DNA from: Dipteronia dyeriana
Taxonomy: Eukaryota; Streptophyta; Magnoliopsida; Sapindales; Sapindaceae
Reading direction: 5' to 3'
Length of the DNA stretch: 64,000 bases
Assembly (NCBI GenBank): GCA_032871835.1
Contig: CM065296.1
Location: 8,628,001 to 8,692,000, forward strand
Part shown: positions 1 through 10,469 of the stretch, in pieces
Layout of the letters: each line of letters begins with the position of its first letter
Numbering within the stretch: the first letter of the stretch is position 1
Notes under the pieces: generated by a model
The model's database searches: none
What the model was told of the DNA's origin: nothing
The model's input: only the letters and a program-made list of their open reading frames with translations
Program-made: the position numbers and the translations under genes

Positions 1-385
1 GCCGCCGCAACTCCAATCTGAATGGAACCCTAGCCGTCGTAGCTTCAAGACCAGCCCGACCATCACCATCTACCAGACCTTTGCTGCTGCAGCTCCTCCA
101 CATCTCTTGTTCGTCAGTCACCGACTTCGCCCGCATCACCAACCCATTAAACGTCAGTCGTCAGCCTTAGTCGCCGCAGATCCGAGATCGATCGATGACC
201 CAGTTCCGTCTCACGACCTAGTTCCGTCTCACGATCCAGTTTTGTCGCCGTTGCCACTTGTTCATCCGGTCACCGCTGTCATCCGTTCACCTAGCCAGTT
301 CTCGTTCTCATTCTCTTTGCTGGGAAGAAATCAGATTTATTTACATAAATCTGGAAAAAAAAAATTGTTTAAGCTTACGGCCGTT

Positions 386-1672
386 ATGGAGGTATCAGAT
401 CTATTTCCAGAACTTGAATTGCGAACTAGAGCCCCTTCAATCCAAAAAGACTTTCACACAAATGGACTTTTGACTCCCAAGCCAGTAATGAAATCTTATG
501 CCCAAGCAATCTCATCTGCCATTGCTCCGGTGTCTTCGGCTCCAAAGAAAAAAGGTGATTATGTTGCAATCAAAGTCAACCCAAAAGCTTATGAAGAACA
601 GTTGAAACTTTGCAGTTACTCTCTTATTGGTCGAGTCGTTTTGTCAAAGGGAGAAGAACCATGGAAGGTATTGGCTCTTAAAGAAAAACTTCAATCTTTT
701 TGGAAATTGAATTCTCAATGGCGTCTTATCTCTCTTGGGCAGGGATTCTTCCATATTCTTTTGAATTTTGAGGAAGATAAAGAAAAAGTTTAGGGCATTG
801 GACATCTGCATTTGAAACCAGGAACTCTAGGGCTCCAGCCATGGACTCAGAATTTTAATCCCAACACACAGCGCACGACAAATGCCCAAATATGGGTGCG
901 GTTTTACGATCTACCTTGGGAGTTTTGGCACCCCCAAATCCTTCCAGACGCGGCACATGGGATCAGAATTCCTCTAAAATTTGATAGCGCTACCCTAGGT
1001 GGTGATTATGGCCATTTTGCTCGCATGTTGATTGATGTTGATCTTTCCTAGCCTTTGCATGATTCCATTATGATAGAGGTAGGGGATGATTGTTTGTTTC
1101 CGACCCTTTTCTTTGAGAATGTTCCAAGTTTTTGCTCAGTTTGTTGCTCTATTGGTCATTCGGCTGCTTCATGTCACCATGCGACTAGATTTACAGGGAA
1201 TATCATCACCGAGCCAAATGATAAGATTCCAGAAAGAGGAAGATCCAAAATTAGACAAGAGTATAAACCGAAACACAAGTCAAGAGATGTTCTAAACTCT
1301 CGAGTCTTTGAGACTATCAAATCGGGTATTGATGTCATTGTGACTAAACCTGTTACCTCTTCTCCAAACAAGACAACTTTAGATCAGACAGTCTCTTCTA
1401 GTTCACTTAGACCAATCATTCCCAATGGACATGGGGAGGCCTTGAAAGATGATATTTATTTGGATGATTCCACAGACCCATTACACACTGAGCATGTGGA
1501 TATAGATGCCACATCATATCATGTTATTGCTAATATGAAGGCCTTAATTTATCCTCTCAGGGTAGAACAACATTTGCACAATCCTGAGGGTGAAGCTAGC
1601 TCTGATACCGATAGTGAAGGCACCGAATCTGACTTCTGCCACCCCACAACTTTAGGCATCACAGGTGTTTAA
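386..1672 (+). pseudogene. LINE ORF1 (DUF4283-like nucleic-acid-binding protein with CCHC knuckle), two in-frame stops
   Basis: The first plausible ATG is at 386; the open frame also extends upstream to about 107 without an ATG. The frame runs to 1672 but is cut by TAG at 791-793 and TAG at 1049-1051, both in frame, so the three pieces were once a single protein of about 428 codons. The middle piece has the FNP...WVRFYDLPWEFW signature of the DUF4283 region of plant LINE ORF1 proteins. A CX2CX4HX4C zinc knuckle (CSVCCSIGHSAASC) lies at 1133-1174. The C-terminal part is acidic and low in complexity. Such proteins bind the LINE RNA in the ribonucleoprotein particle. Clearly non-functional here. 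Confidence 0.85.
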
Positions 1673-1833
1673 GGAGGAGTATCTTGGGCAGAAAAATCGG
1701 AAGATTCAGGTTGGAAGGAGGTTACCACCAAAAAAGGTAAGAAAAATAAGAAACAGGTTTCCAATGTTGTTTCGCCCAAAACTAGGGCTGATAAAAATAA
1801 ATTAGTACATAAATAATTGTCCTTTATTAGAAC

Positions 1834-4800
1834 AATAGGGGTATTGCAAACAACGATGCTCAACGTACTTTGAAAGATTTCTGTTCTTGTCATAGACCGA
1901 ATTTTGTTTGCCTTGTTGAACCATTATGTGCATTTGATTCTATTTCTCCTACTTTTTGGTGCTCTGTGGGGTTACACTTTATTGGTTCTAATGCCAGAAG
2001 TACTCATAGTATGTGGATTTTTGGGTCTACTATCTTTCAGAATGCTACTATTATCCTGTCTCACTCTCAACATGTTACGATTTATGCTACTTTTTATGGG
2101 AATGTCCATCGGATCTCTTTTATTTATGCTAGTGTGAACTACATCACTCGTAGATCTCTTTGGAGCTCTCTCATTGATATTGCTGGTTCGGAAATTCCAT
2201 GGCTTGTTCTTGGGGATTTTAACTCAATTCTAGGAGCTCATGAGACTACTGGTAACATTTCTACTATTTTCTGTGATGATTTTCGTGTTGCTTTAACGGT
2301 CTGTGATCTTGTTGACATTGAAACGAAAAGAGTTTTTCATACCCAGATCGGTCGAGGCAGGCGAGGTATGGTTCTTTCTCGTTTAGATAGAGTTGTTTGT
2401 TCCCACTCATTTCTGACATCTTGGTCACAAATCACCTGTGTTACCCTGCCTAGATCTCATTCAGATCATCACCGGTTATTGGTTTCTTGTTCTACAAGTG
2501 AATCGTTAGGTCCACGACCCTTCAGGTTTCAAGGTATGTGGGTTTCTCATCCCTCAATTCTTAATTTGGTTGGATCGGTTTGGTCATCCTCTTTCACTGG
2601 GATTGTTGTTCATAAATTGAAGCTTTTGAAAAAGGCTTTAAGGAAATGGAATTGGGAGGTGTTTCGGGATATTACATTGAATGTCACTAAGGCTAATGAG
2701 AAGGTGATACTTATTCAGGGCAGGATTGGTTCCGAAGGTTTTTCAAATGATCTTTTGCATCTTGAGACAACCGCTTTAGCTGATCTGGATAGCGCATTAA
2801 AACAACAAGAAATTTTTCTGAAAGAGAAAAGTAGAGTCAGGTGGCTTGCTGAGGGTGATCAGAATTCTAATTTTTTTCACTCTCTATTGAAACGTAGAAG
2901 GGAAGCAAGACTCTTTCCTCCATTCAAATTGGTGAAAATATTTCTAATGATCCTGTAGATATCGGTGAGCATGTTTCCTCTTTTTATCAGCATCTATTTT
3001 CGGATCCTGTCAACACTAGTTCAGACCTCTCTATAATTAGAGAGCATGTGCCTTCATTGATTACTGTTGATGGAAATACTTCGATTCTCCGGGTTCCCTC
3101 TTTTGATGAAGTGAGGAATACAGTTTTTGCCATGATCCTCTGAGTGCTCCTGGTCCTGATGGTTTCTCGGACATATTTTATTCTCATTGTTGGGAAATTG
3201 TGGGACATGATATGGTTTTGGCTGTGCAGGATTTTTTTCACTCTGGCTGAGTCTTTCCGGGTTTGAATTCTAATTTCTTGGTCCTTTTCCTAAAGACTCC
3301 GAACGCTTTTTTGGTCAAACAGTTTCGCCCGATTGCCCTAGGTAATTTTCGGTTTAAGGTTATTACTAAGATTATTGTTGATATCTTGGCCAAAATTTGC
3401 TCCCGTATTATATCTCAATATCAATTTGGTTTCATTAGGGGTCGTCAAATCGGAGACTGTATTGCTGGTGCTTCTAAATGTTTTAATGTATTGAATAATT
3501 GTAGTCGCAGTGATCACTTGGCTTTAAAAATAGACATTCTAAAGGCTTTTGACTCCATCAGTTGGCCTTTTATCTTCGAAGTTCTTCTGTGTTTTGGCTT
3601 CTCTGAGAGTTTTATTGGTTGGGTTGCATCAATTTTTGATTCTGCTAGGATCTCAGTTCTTATTAATGGATCCCCTCAAGGTTATTTTCCCTGTTCACGT
3701 GGAGTTCGGCAAGGTGATCCTCTTTCCCCCCTTTTTTTTGTTTGGCGAAAGATTTTTTGAGTAGATACCTTACGCATCTTGTAGACTCGGGCTCTATGAC
3801 CTCTATCTCTTCTCCAATTGGGATTTGTGCCCCTTCGCATTTTCTATATGCTGATGATGTTATTCTCTTCTGTGGGGCTTCTCCTCAGAATTTAGAAATA
3901 ATTTTATATGCTTTTGCACTTTGTGGCTCTCTCTCGGGTCGGCAAGTTAATTGGGAAAAATCTTCCATTTTTTTGGCAAAGGAATATATGGGCCTCGTAT
4001 TGCTAACTTTCTTTCAATGTCTGGGATACGTAAAGACGGAGATTTGATGACGTATCTAGGGGTCCCTCTTTTCATTAGGGCGCCTAAGCGTCGGTGGCTG
4101 ATCCCATGGGCTAATATAATTAAAAGTAAATTGGAATCAGGGAAGGGCTTCTCTCTTTCAATGACAGGTAGGTTATGTCTTCTTGATTCAGTGATTACAG
4201 GTTCCTTCTTGCATTTTTTTCAAGTTTAGCGTTGGCATTCATCTTTTTTGAAAGATTTAAATGCTGCTATTCGGATTTTTTTTTTGGACTGGTTCGATTG
4301 ACGGTCGTAAATCTGTCCAAGTTGCTTGGAAATCTTGTTGTAGGCCTAAGGATGGTGGTGGTCTTGGTGTTAAAGACCTTGGTATTCTTAACAAGGTCAT
4401 GCTTAAGAAATTCACTTTGAGGATGTTGGCTGAGGAGTCCCTCGTTTTCACATATCTTCAGGCTCGGTTTTTTACCTAGGATCACAAACCTAGAACGTGG
4501 TATGTTGCTTATTCTGTTTGGCCAGGTCTAAAATTGCATTATACTCCCCTGATGATTGAGTCTAGATGGTTGGTTGGTTGGTTGTCATTCTAAGGTCCGT
4601 TTTTATCGGATATCTGGTTAGGATATCCTTTGATTGACTTGGTTGAGGATAGGTCTTCGTTACAATCTCCGCTGGATTCTGTTATGGGTGATATTTACTC
4701 AGATGCTGTGGGTTTGAATATTCCTACTTCTTTTAAAGTTTTTTACCCGGATGTTGCTTATGAGATTGAGAATGTGGTGGTTAGCACAGATCCAAACTCG

Positions 4801-5930
4801 TTAGTTTGGACATGTTCCTTGGATGGTTCTGTTTCCTGTAAATCTGCTTATACCTTCATTTCTGAGGTTAGGAGCTCTGTGTTTTGGGGGAAGCAGATCT
4901 GGGTGTCTTTTATTCCTCATTCTCGATATGTCCTCATTTGGCGGCTGTTTCATGGTAAGATTCCTACGGACATTGCGTTGCGTGCCAGAGGTTATATTTT
5001 TCCATCTCGTTGTCGGTTTTCCTATGCTGCAGAGGAAGACTTAAGGCATCTTTTTCTTGACTGTTCTTTTGTTCGTGGATTGTAGGATGTTGTATCCTCT
5101 ACTTTTGGCCATAAACTGAAGTTAGTGGTACTTGTTTGGACCTTTGGCAGGAGGCAATGAGAGTTGTATTTAGCACTCAACTGAAAACTCTCTGGCGGGT
5201 TTCTATCATCACGGTTTTCTAGGTGGTGTGGTTCTTTCGAAATCAAGCTACTTTTGAAGGTGGCAAGATTGTCTTTGTTGATGCTCTTTCATTGCTTTGG
5301 CGTTCTGTTTGCGAGGCAGACTCTCTTCAGCCTGGCACTATGAAGAATTCAGTGGATGAACTTCAGATTCTTCAACAGCTTCATGTCTCTGGTCACTCTC
5401 CCAAAGCTCCTCGTATTTTAGAGGGTAATTGGCACCCTCCCCCGTCAGGTTGTCTTAAGGTTAACACTTACGGGGCTGCTTTTGGTAGTCCTGGTCTTGT
5501 TGGTTGTGCAGGGGTTTTTCGCACATGCAGAGGTTTCGTTAAATGTTGTTTTGCTATTCATCTTGGTGTCTACTTTGCTTTTGAGGCTGAATTAGCTGAT
5601 GTCGTTTACGCTATTGATTATGCTCAGACTTTTGGTTGGCATCAGTTATGGTTGGAGAGCGATTCTACTTTTGTAGTGGATATCCTTCGTTCTAGGTCTC
5701 GTAAGGTTCCTTGGCGTTGGCGCTCCGCTTGGGATAGGTGTTTGGGTTTAATCTCTCAAATGGATTTTGTTGTGACTCATATTTATCGAGAAGGTAATCA
5801 AACTGCAGATAGTTTAGCTTCCATGAGCCCCATTATCGTCTCTCCTACATGGTGGTGGAATGCTCCGAATTTTTGCAATCCTTTTATTTTCAATGATTTT
5901 TGTAGCAGACCTTCTTTTAGGTTATGTTGA
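1834..5930 (+). pseudogene. LINE ORF2 (endonuclease-reverse transcriptase-RNase H), multiple frameshifts
   Basis: The endonuclease is open from about 1834 to 2958, with GDFN (catalytic Asp codon 2215-2217) and the terminal SDH at 2461-2469. The usual Trp before NNRGIAN at the start is a TAG. The frame changes near 2910-2920 and again near 3140. Reverse transcriptase follows at about 3263-4230, with FRPIALGN, GVRQGDPLSPLFF and an intact YADD at 3847-3858, but split over three frames. A zf-RVT-like segment lies at 4630-5085 and RNase H at 5223-5930. In RNase H the first catalytic Asp is replaced by Tyr (TAC at 5469-5471), while the later acidic residues (FEAEL, ESDS, TADSLA) remain. It would have nicked target DNA and primed cDNA synthesis in the nucleus; this copy cannot. 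Confidence 0.92.
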
Positions 5931-6061
5931 TCTGTTTTCTTTTTTAGTTTTCTGTTTAGTTTTGTTCTCTTTCTTTTTTCTTTAATAAAATGTTGGGTGC
6001 TCCCCCAACAACCTTATCAAAAAAAAACCATTTACATTAGCTCGAAAACTGGAATAATATT

Positions 6062-6500
6062 CTCTACATTAATATTCATTTCAATTACAATTAAATCCAG
6101 ACATTAATCTTCTAGAATTCTAAAATCAGTTTAAAATCATTTAAATTCTCTTTTTATTCATATGCATAACTTTTGATGTGTGGATGATTTTAATATTTTT
6201 GATTTTTTTAAATTATATATAATATAATAGAATCATACATGTGTTCACGATGGAGCTTTAGAATTAATGGTTAGATTTGATTTCTATTTTCAAAGACTTT
6301 GGAAATTAATATTCATTTCAATTAAAATTAAATCATGTGATTAATATTCCAATTAATTAATATTCATTTCAATTACAATTAAATCTTAACATTAATCTTC
6401 CCATTAATCTTCTAGAATTCTAGAATCGGTTTAAAAATCATTCACATTCTCTTTTTATTCAAATGCATGACTTTCAATGGGTGGTTGATTATAATATTTT
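6062..6500 (+). repeat. Diverged direct duplication, ~140-bp units about 290 bp apart
   Basis: The block around 6062-6205 recurs at about 6354-6500. Shared stretches, in the same order, include ATTCATTTCAATTACAATTA, ATTAATCTTCTAGAATTCTA, a (T)CTCTTTTTATTCA run, and a GTGG(A/T)TGATTnTAATATTTTTG end. The unit is not tied to any gene. Confidence 0.7.
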
Positions 6501-6658
6501 TGAAAAACGATTGAGAATATCAAAGAATAACTCCTATCTTAAATGTAATTTAATAATATGTCATCTTTTATCATTCACCCTTTTTTTTTTTTTTTGCTTA
6601 TAAAAATGATATCCTACTACAAAGCCAAAATCAAAACCAACATGAAATACTCTTGATG

Positions 6659-6988
6659 GATTAATCTTTTCAAGTTTTCATAGTTTTATCGAAATAGTAA
6701 ACACGAAAATCTGCAGCTTTTTATTAATTTTCTTTTCTTTGGCTAAATATTTGATTGTATAATTGGTTTCTTATAAATGACAGATTCAATTGGATATTTG
6801 TAAGAATGTCTTTGGAAGTAACATATCAAGTGTATTTGATGTATTAATCTTTTCGTAGTTTAATTGAATTGGTAAGCACAGAAATCGACAGTTTTTTATT
6901 ATTTTTCATGTATAAATGGTTTATTTTTTATGTGGCAGATTCAATTGGATCTTTGCAAAAATGTCTTTGGAAGTAATATAGCAAGTGT
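6659..6988 (+). repeat. Diverged tandem duplication, unit ~170 bp
   Basis: Copy 1 (about 6659-6832) and copy 2 (about 6843-6988) share TTAATCTTTTC, AATCTGCAG/AATCGACAG followed by TTTTTTATTA, then GACAGATTCAATTGGAT, AATGTCTTTGGAAGTAA and CAAGTGTA in order. Copy 2 has a shorter T-rich middle. Confidence 0.75.
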
Positions 6989-8528
6989 AAGATTTCTGTA
7001 TTTTCATATAATTCCGTTGTAATCTATAGTCTTAAAAAACGCTACATGATGCTTATGTAGTTCAAGCATAAAAATCTGTAATACAAAAAACCTGTAGTAT
7101 TTGATTCAAAGTGTATTTTGATGTAATCTGCATTTTAGAATGAATGATAATTATGTACGCTCTCAGTCTTTTTTTTTTTGTTAGACAATATAAGTGAGGT
7201 ATGATTATTTCCTCTATTCATCTTGTGTGGTTTCTTCATATGTTGATGGTTTGTTTCTTCGATATATATATGTGTGTGTTTTGAGATTATATTTATTGCG
7301 ATGAAATTGGTTTTGATTAGAAGAATAAATCATGATTTTGAATGAGGTGGGTTGTGTTTGCAAATATTTTCAATGGTAGTGCCCTTGAAAAGACATAAAA
7401 GAATGAGAATTTGTTTATAGAGGAAGATTAGAGACCGGTGAGTTGGATGATTATGAGAGTTTTTGTAATAATTATTTTTGACAAATTTATGATAATTATT
7501 CCCATATAATTATTTGTCTCTCAAGAAAACATGATTAAACCCGGTATATCACTTTTGGATGGTTTCTCAAAAATGATGAATTTAAAAAACATTTATGATA
7601 ATTAATTAATCACAATTAATAAAAATAATAATTAATTAATTTCCTTAGTAATTTCAAAAGACATTGATTGATTGATTAGTTATATTTGGTTAGTTTTATT
7701 ATATAATTGTAAGAGTATTACTTCTTTAGTTCTAAAAAATACATAATATTCATCTTCAAAACACACGAACACGTGTTTACTTATTTATATCTTTTTATAT
7801 ATATCCATTCATACATATATGTATATCATGTTATACTTTTTCTTCTTCATTTAATATTTATTTTAATTATTAAATTTTATAAGGTTAATTTTTATTTTTA
7901 AAGGAGATTTAAATTGGTAACTATTATTTATCTTTTTAAAAAAAAAAACTATTATTTATCCTTTTTAACCGTGTATTTAATATATATTTTTGTTTCTGTT
8001 TATTATTAGGGAGCTCACGAGTTTTAGAAAATACATTACGGTATTTTCCATTCAGCATTGTAGATGAGGCATATTTAACTGCAAATGGGATGTTTATTTC
8101 AGATTTAATCCAACTGTTTATAACCTCCATGTTTATGGAATGCTGTTAAACAAGGTTGCTGCCTAGGATTTTGATATGTGCAACGAATGGGAAGGGGCTT
8201 AGTCATGAGTGTTGGTAGTTATTGTTAGTATTGTTGGTTTGTTAGTTGACATCAAAACGGGATCCATGATTGAGTCATCCACATGCATGTGATAGTGGTG
8301 TAATTCCATGATCTTGCTAGTGGAAGCATATCCCTATTATTTTGTTATTGGTTTATTTCTTGTACTGATTCCATGCTCATTCACAACAATCTCAGCCTGT
8401 AAATAGCTTAGGTTAGGATTAAATTAGACTAATTAGTGTTCAACTAGTAGAATCACTGATTCCAGTGAACGAACTTTTCTTTTAAATTGATTAAGATCAA
8501 AAATACTGCAATCATTTTGATTTTCACA

Positions 8529-9217
8529 ATAACTCTGTGGTTTCTTTGGAAATGGAGAGGTAATAAGGTTTTTGTCCCTAACTTTTTGCTACCTCAAGCC
8601 CCTCACATTATTATTGAACATCATGCTAAAGACTGGTGGGCGGCTAACTCTGCCGATATCAGTTGAGCCATGACTTCTATTTTAGTCTCTTGGGCTCCTC
8701 CTACGGAAAATTGGGCAAAACTCAACACTGATGGTAGCCACAATAGTAAGTCAGGTGTCATAACTGCAGGGGGTGTCCTACGAAATAAAAAAAATGATGG
8801 ATCAAAAGCTTCGTGATGAATATAGGAATGGGGAATGTCTTAGGAGCTGAACTATGGGGTATGTTAGAAGGGCTAAATATGGCCTGGAATGATGGGTTCA
8901 AGAATGTTGTTGCTGAAACAGATTCCAGTTGTGTTGCTCAACTTCTTAACACTGAAACTAGCCCTAATCACCCGCCTTTCAGCCTCATTCAGAGTTGCAG
9001 AGAGATCATCAACAAGGATTGGAGATGTGTTGTTCAACATAATAATAGTGAAGGAAATTCCACTGCGGATGGTCTTGCTTATTTGGGGCACAAGATGGAG
9101 ATAGGGTTAAGGTTCTTCGACAATCCACCTGTTACAATAAGAGACATTTTTTACTCTGATGGTAGAGGCATCAGCAGTGTTAGGCAATGCTCTTTGAGCA
9201 ATATACCCTTTTCTTAG
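8529..9217 (+). pseudogene. LINE RNase H (RVT_3-type) fragment with a frameshift
   Basis: The linker (WFLWKWRGN-like) and RNase H domain of a second plant LINE, different in sequence from the one at 1-6027. Catalytic acids are visible as NTDG (Asp codon 8730-8732), GAEL (Glu near 8849), ETDS (Asp near 8921) and a late TADGLA. There is an in-frame TGA at 8664-8666. The frame shifts by one base at an A8 run (8787-8794), after which reading continues to 9217. No reverse transcriptase lies upstream, so this is a 5'-truncated insertion. A free-standing RNase H-like host gene is the alternative, but the linker favours a LINE. Confidence 0.75.
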
Positions 9218-9446
9218 GCCTTTTTCTTTTTTGGGCTTTTCAAAGTATTAAAAGAAATTCTGACACCAAACAGTCGGATTATAAAAGTCTGTCGAGACCT
9301 ACCGATACCAAACGGTACTTTCCCATCCCGAGGAGAAAACTCAAAACTCCCCACATATTCTTATAAAATATATATGGTGGGACTCGAATATTCCACCACC
9401 ACCACTAATGTGAAAGAAGATATGTACTAACACATGTGCTAAAAGA

Positions 9447-9576
9447 GGGTATGGCTGCTATACCCACATGAGTATGATAACACCAAAAGTTGGGAACCAC
9501 TTTTTGATTGATTTTAACGTGAGTGGTTCCCAGATTTTATTGCTACCATACTCATGTAGGTATAATAGCCAAACCC
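9447..9576. mobile_element. 130-bp foldback MITE (Mutator-type) with 9-bp target duplication
   Basis: The left arm beginning GGGTATGGCTGCTATACCCA and the right arm, reverse-complemented (GGGTTTGGCTATTATACCTA), pair over about 55 bp each, so nearly the whole element folds back. It is flanked by a perfect direct repeat GCTAAAAGA at 9438-9446 and 9577-9585. A 9-bp duplication and long terminal inverted repeats point to a Mutator-like MITE. Confidence 0.88.
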
Positions 9577-9581
9577 GCTAA

Positions 9582-9591
9582 AAGATAAAGA
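9582..9591 (+). repeat. Target-site duplication, left copy, of the 18-kb MULE
   Basis: AAGATAAAGA, identical to 27759-27768. It overlaps the right target duplication of the neighbouring MITE (9577-9585) by four bases. Confidence 0.75.
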
Positions 9592-9705
9592 GCGTTCAAA
9601 AATTAAATGACACTTTTTGGAGATGGATTTTTAACACTATCTCTGTTTTAATAAATTATGTTTAAAAGACACTTATTACGGTGAACGGACAAAAATACCC
9701 CCAAA
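9592..9705 (+). repeat. MULE left terminal inverted repeat
   Basis: Pairs with the reverse complement of about 27645-27758. Conserved cores are TGACACTTTTT, TTTTAATAA(A/C)TTATGTTTA and AAAAGACA. The outermost ~18 bases match poorly, so the ends have diverged or the true tip lies a few bases inward. Confidence 0.75.
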
Positions 9706-10059
9706 AGTACTTCCACGCCAGCTACTTTGACAACTTATGTTTCATTTATAGTTTTTTACTTTTCATTTAACAGAAAGAGTAGAGAGAGAAGTTACGCGAT
9801 AGTCCAGAGCATCCAAGCAATCGGATTTCGACAATAGACAACAAGAATTTTTTTTTTCGATTTCGATTTCGGTCAAAAAACAAGGTACGTAACTTTAACG
9901 ATTTGATTTGAATACCGATTTGATTGTGTTTTGTTGGATTACAAATTCGTTTCATATTTTTGCATTGTTAGATTTTGTTTCTAGTGTTTTTAGTTTTAGA
10001 CGTGGTTTCTGATTTCTAGGGTTAGATTGGGGAAGACGATGAACAGTAAATTTGTTAGT

Positions 10060-10460
10060 GAAAGTCTCGGAGCATGTTCTAAAGTCTCGATAGAAATCTC
10101 GATGAGAGTTACAAAAGTCTCAAAGAGTGTTATAGAAGTCTCGGATTGAAAAAGCTCAATAGAAGTCTCGAAGAGTGTTACAGGAGTCTCAGAGAGTGTT
10201 ATAGAAGTCTCGGAGAGTGTTATAGAAGTCTCGGAGAGTGTTAAAGAAGTCTCAAAAAATGTTATAGAAGTGTCAAATCAACAAAGATTTTGTAACACTC
10301 TCAAGACTTCTGAAACAATCTTCGAGACTTTTATAAGACTCTCCGAGACTTTAATTTGAGACCTTTGTTACACTCTCCGAGACTTCTATAACACTCTCCG
10401 AGACTTTTTTTTCTAGACTTTAGTATAGTTTTCTATAAGCTTTCTGAGACTTTGATAATG
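10060..10460. repeat. Left subterminal array of GTCTCGGA motif, forward block then inverted block
   Basis: From about 10060 to 10270 a ~22-bp unit, AGTCTCGGAGAGTGTTATAG and variants, is repeated about ten times in forward orientation. From about 10290 to 10460 it returns as the reverse complement (CTCCGAGAC with TATAAC/TTACA linkers) about six times. The block can therefore form one large imperfect hairpin. The same core recurs near the other MULE end and inside, so it belongs to the element and may be a transposase-binding array. Confidence 0.8.
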
Positions 10461-10469
10461 ATCAGGACA

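Larger units (their letters stand above)
1..6027 (+). mobile_element. L1-type LINE retrotransposon, degenerate, 5' end outside or at the window edge
   Basis: A non-LTR element read left to right: ORF1 with a CCHC knuckle, then ORF2 with apurinic endonuclease, reverse transcriptase, a zf-RVT-like linker and RNase H. The 3' end has a T-rich tail, an AATAAA-like stretch, a short inverted motif (TGTTGGGTGCTCCCCCAACA) and a short poly(A) at 6019-6027, all usual for plant L1 copies. The frame changes at least five times and there are several in-frame stops, so the copy is dead. I see no 5' boundary; position 1 already lies in GC-rich leader-like sequence. The type is clear, but I do not name the family. 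Confidence 0.93.
6028..8528. other. AT-rich intergenic spacer with two duplicated blocks
   Basis: No coding region I can support. Apart from the two local duplications listed separately (6062-6500 and 6659-6988) it is AT-rich sequence with homopolymer runs. The short open frame at 7936-8130 on the minus strand has no recognisable motif. Confidence 0.6.

Noticed and set aside
8529..9217. Part of the LINE at 1-6027
   Set aside because: That element already has its own RNase H and poly(A) end at 6027, and the two RNase H sequences differ clearly.
10060..10460. Spaced GTCTCGGA units as a CRISPR-like array
   Set aside because: Units are imperfect, change orientation within the block, and the spacers are themselves repetitive. 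The genome is a plant's.
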